The notes under the pieces: generated by a model
Told to the model about the DNA's origin: nothing
Seen by the model: only the letters and a program-made list of their open reading frames with translations
Database searches by the model: none
Position numbers and translations under genes: made by a program
Source: Dokdonella_A sp039926425
Lineage (GTDB): Bacteria; Pseudomonadota; Gammaproteobacteria; Xanthomonadales; Rhodanobacteraceae
Direction of reading: 5' to 3'
Length of the DNA stretch: 7,789 nt
Assembly: GCF_039926425.1 (NCBI RefSeq)
Contig: NZ_JBDSWZ010000274.1
Coordinates: 1-7,789, forward strand
In this document: positions 5,776 through 7,789 of the stretch, in pieces
Layout: the number at the start of each line of letters is the position of its first letter
How positions within the stretch are numbered: the stretch's first letter is position 1

Positions 5776-6519
5776 ATGCGCATGACCGCCATCGGCGTTT
5801 TGTTGACGCTTGCCACTGCATCCGCCGCCCACGCCGACTGCTCGGTGAGCAGCGGTACCAAGCGCGCCCACCTGGTCGAGCTTTACACCAGCGAAGGCTG
5901 CAGTTCGTGTCCACCGGCCGATCGGTGGCTGGGCGCGTTACGCGCCGATCCGCAGCTCATCCCGCTTGCGTTTCATGTCGATTACTGGGATTCGTCGAGC
6001 TGGTCCGACCGTTTTGCCGACCCACGCTACGCACAACGCCAGCGCGCGATGGCCGCCCAGTCGCACAGTACGACGGTGTACACGCCGGAGGTGGCCGTCG
6101 ACGGTCGCGAGTGGCGCAACTGGAGTTCCGGCCAGGTGCCGGCATCGACGACGGCGAGCCCCGTGCAACTGACGCTGCACGTCCAGCCGGGCGCTTCGCT
6201 GCACGCACGCCTCGATGCAACACCGGCCGTGGGCACCGACGCCGGCGCGTATGTCGCGTGGTTTGCGCTGAGTGAGGATCAGCTGACGTCAGCCGTGCGC
6301 GGCGGCGAGAACCGCGGCGAGGAACTGCATCACGACCACGTGGTCCGCCGCTTCATCGGCCCGCTGAAACTGGATTCCGCACAGGCGACAATCGACGTGC
6401 CGACCGACTTGCGTCGCGACCACGCGAGCGTCAGCGCGTTCGTGCAGCGTGTCGACGGCGGCGATGTCGACAATATCGTGCAGCTTGCGTTGCAGTCGTG
6501 CGCAGCCGCACCAGGATGA
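5776..6519 (+). CDS. Secreted DUF1223 thioredoxin-fold protein
   Basis: The 247-residue protein has a signal peptide (1-20, cleaved after AHA) and the conserved DUF1223 pattern: LVELYTSEGCSSCPPADRWL (33-52) with the CxxC pair Cys42/Cys45, then LAFHVDYWD (64-72), RFADPRYAQRQRAM (79-92), and VYTPEVAVDG (101-110) with the proline expected next to the active site of thioredoxin folds. The C-terminal half carries GGENRGEELHHDHVVR (176-191), also typical of the family. Family members are periplasmic or secreted and of unknown biochemical role; the CxxC and fold suggest thiol-disulfide chemistry or metal/ligand binding, which is inference. Two further cysteines, Cys22 and Cys242, sit at the two ends of the mature chain. 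The first of two close ATGs (5776 and 5782) fits the Shine-Dalgarno spacing better. It ends 30 bp from the convergent PIN gene. Confidence 0.95.
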   Translation: MRMTAIGVLLTLATASAAHADCSVSSGTKRAHLVELYTSEGCSSCPPADRWLGALRADPQLIPLAFHVDYWDSSSWSDRFADPRYAQRQRAMAAQSHSTTVYTPEVAVDGREWRNWSSGQVPASTTASPVQLTLHVQPGASLHARLDATPAVGTDAGAYVAWFALSEDQLTSAVRGGENRGEELHHDHVVRRFIGPLKLDSAQATIDVPTDLRRDHASVSAFVQRVDGGDVDNIVQLALQSCAAAPG

Positions 6520-6549
6520 TGGAGCCGACGTCGCACGGACGATGTGTCA

Positions 6550-7257
6550 TCACAGCGAGTAACCCACCTTGGTGCCGGACACAGTGATCTTCTTCTGGTC
6601 CGTGAGACTCTGAATGATCGATGCCGTGGCTTTCTGATCCAGTCCGGGCTTGAACCATGATTTGATGGATGATTGCAACGTCGCAAGTTTTGCCGGCTTG
6701 GCTTTGTTCATTCCCTTCAATCGCTTGATCACTTCGGCCACTCTCGCAGACGCTGCCGGCATCTTCGGAGCACTTGGCTCCTTGTCGGCGACCGGCTCGA
6801 ACGCAACGGCGACGTTCGCACCACGCGTGGCCTTCACGGAGACAGGACCGGGTTTTTTCACAGCCGGTGCTTTCACCGGCACCTTGATGGCGATACTCGC
6901 GGAGCCCGGCAGAGCGTCCAATCGCTTGCACCTGATCTGCAGCCCGTTCACGTGTTTGACCAATGGGTCGAAGCCCGTGTCTTTGGAAATGATCGTGAAC
7001 GCTGCATCCGCATGCTCCGCTGCGAGGCGGCCCATATAGAACGCAACGTGGAAATCCAGTGCGTTCGAGCCGTTGCCCGTGATCTGGATGTAGTCGGCGT
7101 CCTGTCCGAATGGTCGAAGTGCCTTGACCAGTTCCAGTGGCAGCTTCGACTGGTTCTGCCCAAGAAAAATCTTGATGTGACAGCTGCCTGGCGTCAGGGA
7201 GCCCAGATTCTGGATCTGCACATTCTCGAAATCGATCAGGAAATAGTGGCGGTCCAT
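6550..7257 (-). CDS. PIN-like nuclease with C-terminal winged-helix-like domain
   Basis: The N-terminal 115 residues are a PIN-like (NYN-related) domain: YFLIDFENVQ (5-14) with Asp9, Glu11 and Asn12, IFLGQNQSKLPLEL (30-43), QITGNGSNALDFHVAFYMG (58-76) with Asp68, and IISKDTGFDPLVKH (89-102) with Asp93 and Asp97. The acidic residues expected to bind Mg2+/Mn2+ are all present, so it should be an active, probably RNA-cutting enzyme. A Lys/Ala/Pro-rich linker (about 114-165) leads to a basic C-terminal domain (about 168-235) whose helix-helix-helix-strand-strand pattern, ending LTDQKKITVSGTKVGYSL, looks like a winged helix, perhaps related to OST-HTH/LOTUS RNA-binding domains. The domain relationship at the C-terminus is inference. 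A GGA lies seven bases before the ATG. Base composition differs from neighbours: 6601-6720 is about half G+C by hand count, against over 60% in the DUF1223 gene, which suggests acquisition by transfer. No antitoxin-like small gene accompanies it. Confidence 0.88.
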   Translation of the reverse strand: MDRHYFLIDFENVQIQNLGSLTPGSCHIKIFLGQNQSKLPLELVKALRPFGQDADYIQITGNGSNALDFHVAFYMGRLAAEHADAAFTIISKDTGFDPLVKHVNGLQIRCKRLDALPGSASIAIKVPVKAPAVKKPGPVSVKATRGANVAVAFEPVADKEPSAPKMPAASARVAEVIKRLKGMNKAKPAKLATLQSSIKSWFKPGLDQKATASIIQSLTDQKKITVSGTKVGYSL

Positions 7258-7289
7258 GGTTTTTCCACGTCGTTGAGCATCAGGGACGC

Positions 7290-7317
7290 ATTGTGGGACT
7301 TTGGAATGTCACGGCAA
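7290..7317 (-). promoter_or_regulatory. Possible promoter of the PIN-like gene
   Basis: On the minus strand, TTGCCG (7317-7312) and CACAAT (7295-7290) are separated by 16 bp and match the sigma-70 consensus at three and four of six positions. Transcription would start near 7283, giving a leader of about 26 bases. The spacer covers one arm of the inverted repeat at 7301-7342, so a protein bound there would block it. The match is weak. Confidence 0.22.
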
Positions 7318-7342
7318 GCAGCCGCGGACGGAGACATTCCAA
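7301..7342. repeat. Perfect 10-bp inverted repeat upstream of the PIN-like gene
   Basis: TTGGAATGTC (7301-7310) and GACATTCCAA (7333-7342) are exact reverse complements, separated by 22 bp, so the half-site centres are 32 bp apart, about three helical turns. It lies 44-85 bp before the PIN-like start codon and more than 100 bp after the end of the DUF2236 gene. No T tract follows on either strand, so an operator or an RNA hairpin fits better than an intrinsic terminator. The AT-richer arms stand out from the GC-rich background. Confidence 0.6.
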
Positions 7343-7448
7343 CAGGTTTCGTGCCATGCGTTCTCCACTCGATGCCGCATGTTCCGTGCGCCCCCTGAAA
7401 ATAAATCCGCGCCAATGCGGCGATCGGACTGGGCGCCCTGTTGCTGGA

Positions 7449-7789
7449 CTACGGCGACGCCGCCGAGCATCCCGCCGAACGCTCGCTCCAGCTGGACAGA
7501 ATGGCAGGCGAGATGTTCATCCGCCGGCACGCGCGTGGCGCAATGCCGTCTGGCAACGCGACACGAAAGAGCGGCGCCATCGAACGGAGCACGCTGGCGG
7601 AAACCACCGACTGCGCACGCTGCAAGGGACCGTGGCCGAGCATCGAGCGCGCCCACTCCGGCAACAGCGCCGCGCCAGCCCCAAGGAACAGGTTGCGTGA
7701 AAGGCCGGCCGCGGGGACGGGCAGCCGGATGCGCGAGAGGACCGTGAGCACCTCGCGCGAGCGCGCGTCAAACGTGAGGTCGGCGCGAA
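7449..7789 (-). CDS. C-terminal part of a probable DUF2236/MpaB-like protein (partial)
   Basis: An open minus-strand frame enters from the right edge and ends at a TAG at 7449-7451, giving 112 residues. Its sequence, with LTFDARSREVLTVLSR, then IRLPVPAAGLSRNLFLGAGA, then LLPEWARSMLGH, resembles the C-terminal region of DUF2236 proteins, the group that includes the fungal oxygenase MpaB and the bacterial latex-clearing proteins: a helix, a Pro-rich RxPLPxP-like segment, and a conserved LLPxWARxxLG helix. The catalytic His and Arg residues of the family would lie upstream, outside the window. The tail after residue 60 is not conserved as far as I can tell. Other frames through this stretch are open but lack any recognisable motif. 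It is 191 bp upstream of the PIN-like gene on the same strand. The assignment rests on pattern memory of a C-terminus only, so it is moderate. Confidence 0.6.
   Translation of the reverse strand, partial: RADLTFDARSREVLTVLSRIRLPVPAAGLSRNLFLGAGAALLPEWARSMLGHGPLQRAQSVVSASVLRSMAPLFRVALPDGIAPRACRRMNISPAILSSWSERSAGCSAASP

Noticed and set aside
6550..7342. A toxin-antitoxin module built on the PIN-like gene
   Set aside because: The protein is longer than VapC toxins, belongs to a different PIN-like branch, and no small antitoxin gene precedes or overlaps it.
7293..7747. Plus-strand frames of 135 and 148 codons opposite the DUF2236-like end
   Set aside because: They start within the inverted repeat region, are Arg/Ala/Pro-rich with no motif, and run antisense to the frame that resembles DUF2236 proteins.

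Overview
The window is high-GC (roughly two-thirds G+C by eye) bacterial chromosome with eight protein-coding genes. I see no RNA genes, insertion sequences, integrases, phage genes or CRISPR arrays. The mix of genes suggests a Gram-negative proteobacterium, perhaps a gammaproteobacterium near the Xanthomonadales/Lysobacterales: a secreted HAF-repeat protein, a CadC/ToxR-type membrane-anchored regulator with TPRs, a stand-alone ApeP-type dehydratase, a periplasmic DUF1223 protein and a DUF2236/MpaB-type protein. That placement is inference from gene content, not from a marker gene.

Layout. Minus strand, 1-1031: the N-terminal 343 residues of an exported HAF-repeat protein that runs off the left edge. 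Its 148-bp upstream gap (1032-1179) holds a possible structured RNA leader (1061-1114) and an 11-bp-spaced GCATGT direct repeat (1130-1146). Minus strand, 1180-3519: a 779-residue one-component regulator with a cytoplasmic winged helix, one membrane span and a periplasmic TPR domain. Divergent from it, plus strand, 3641-4087: a small hot-dog-fold dehydratase. The 4088-4277 gap lies between convergent genes and holds only weak hairpins. Minus strand, 4278-5204: an exported metallo-beta-lactamase-fold hydrolase. Divergent from it, plus strand, 5384-5671: a GIY-YIG nuclease-like protein, followed by 5776-6519: a secreted DUF1223 thioredoxin-fold protein. Convergent on this, minus strand, 6550-7257: a PIN-like nuclease with a C-terminal winged-helix-like domain, lower in G+C than its neighbours. 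Minus strand, 7449-7789: the C-terminal end of a probable DUF2236/MpaB-like protein that runs off the right edge.

How the genes work together. Most appear to be independent transcription units; only the regulator and the HAF gene are an adjacent co-directional pair with a plausible regulatory link. The direct repeat upstream of the HAF gene has the one-turn spacing typical of OmpR/PhoB-type winged-helix sites, and the gene just upstream encodes that type of DNA-binding domain. Three genes encode proteins with signal peptides (HAF, MBL, DUF1223), so much of the window concerns the cell envelope. The most unusual spots are the HAF leader and operator region, and the low-GC PIN gene with a perfect 10-bp inverted repeat just upstream. 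I found no clear multi-gene undescribed system; these are the best candidates for a second look.
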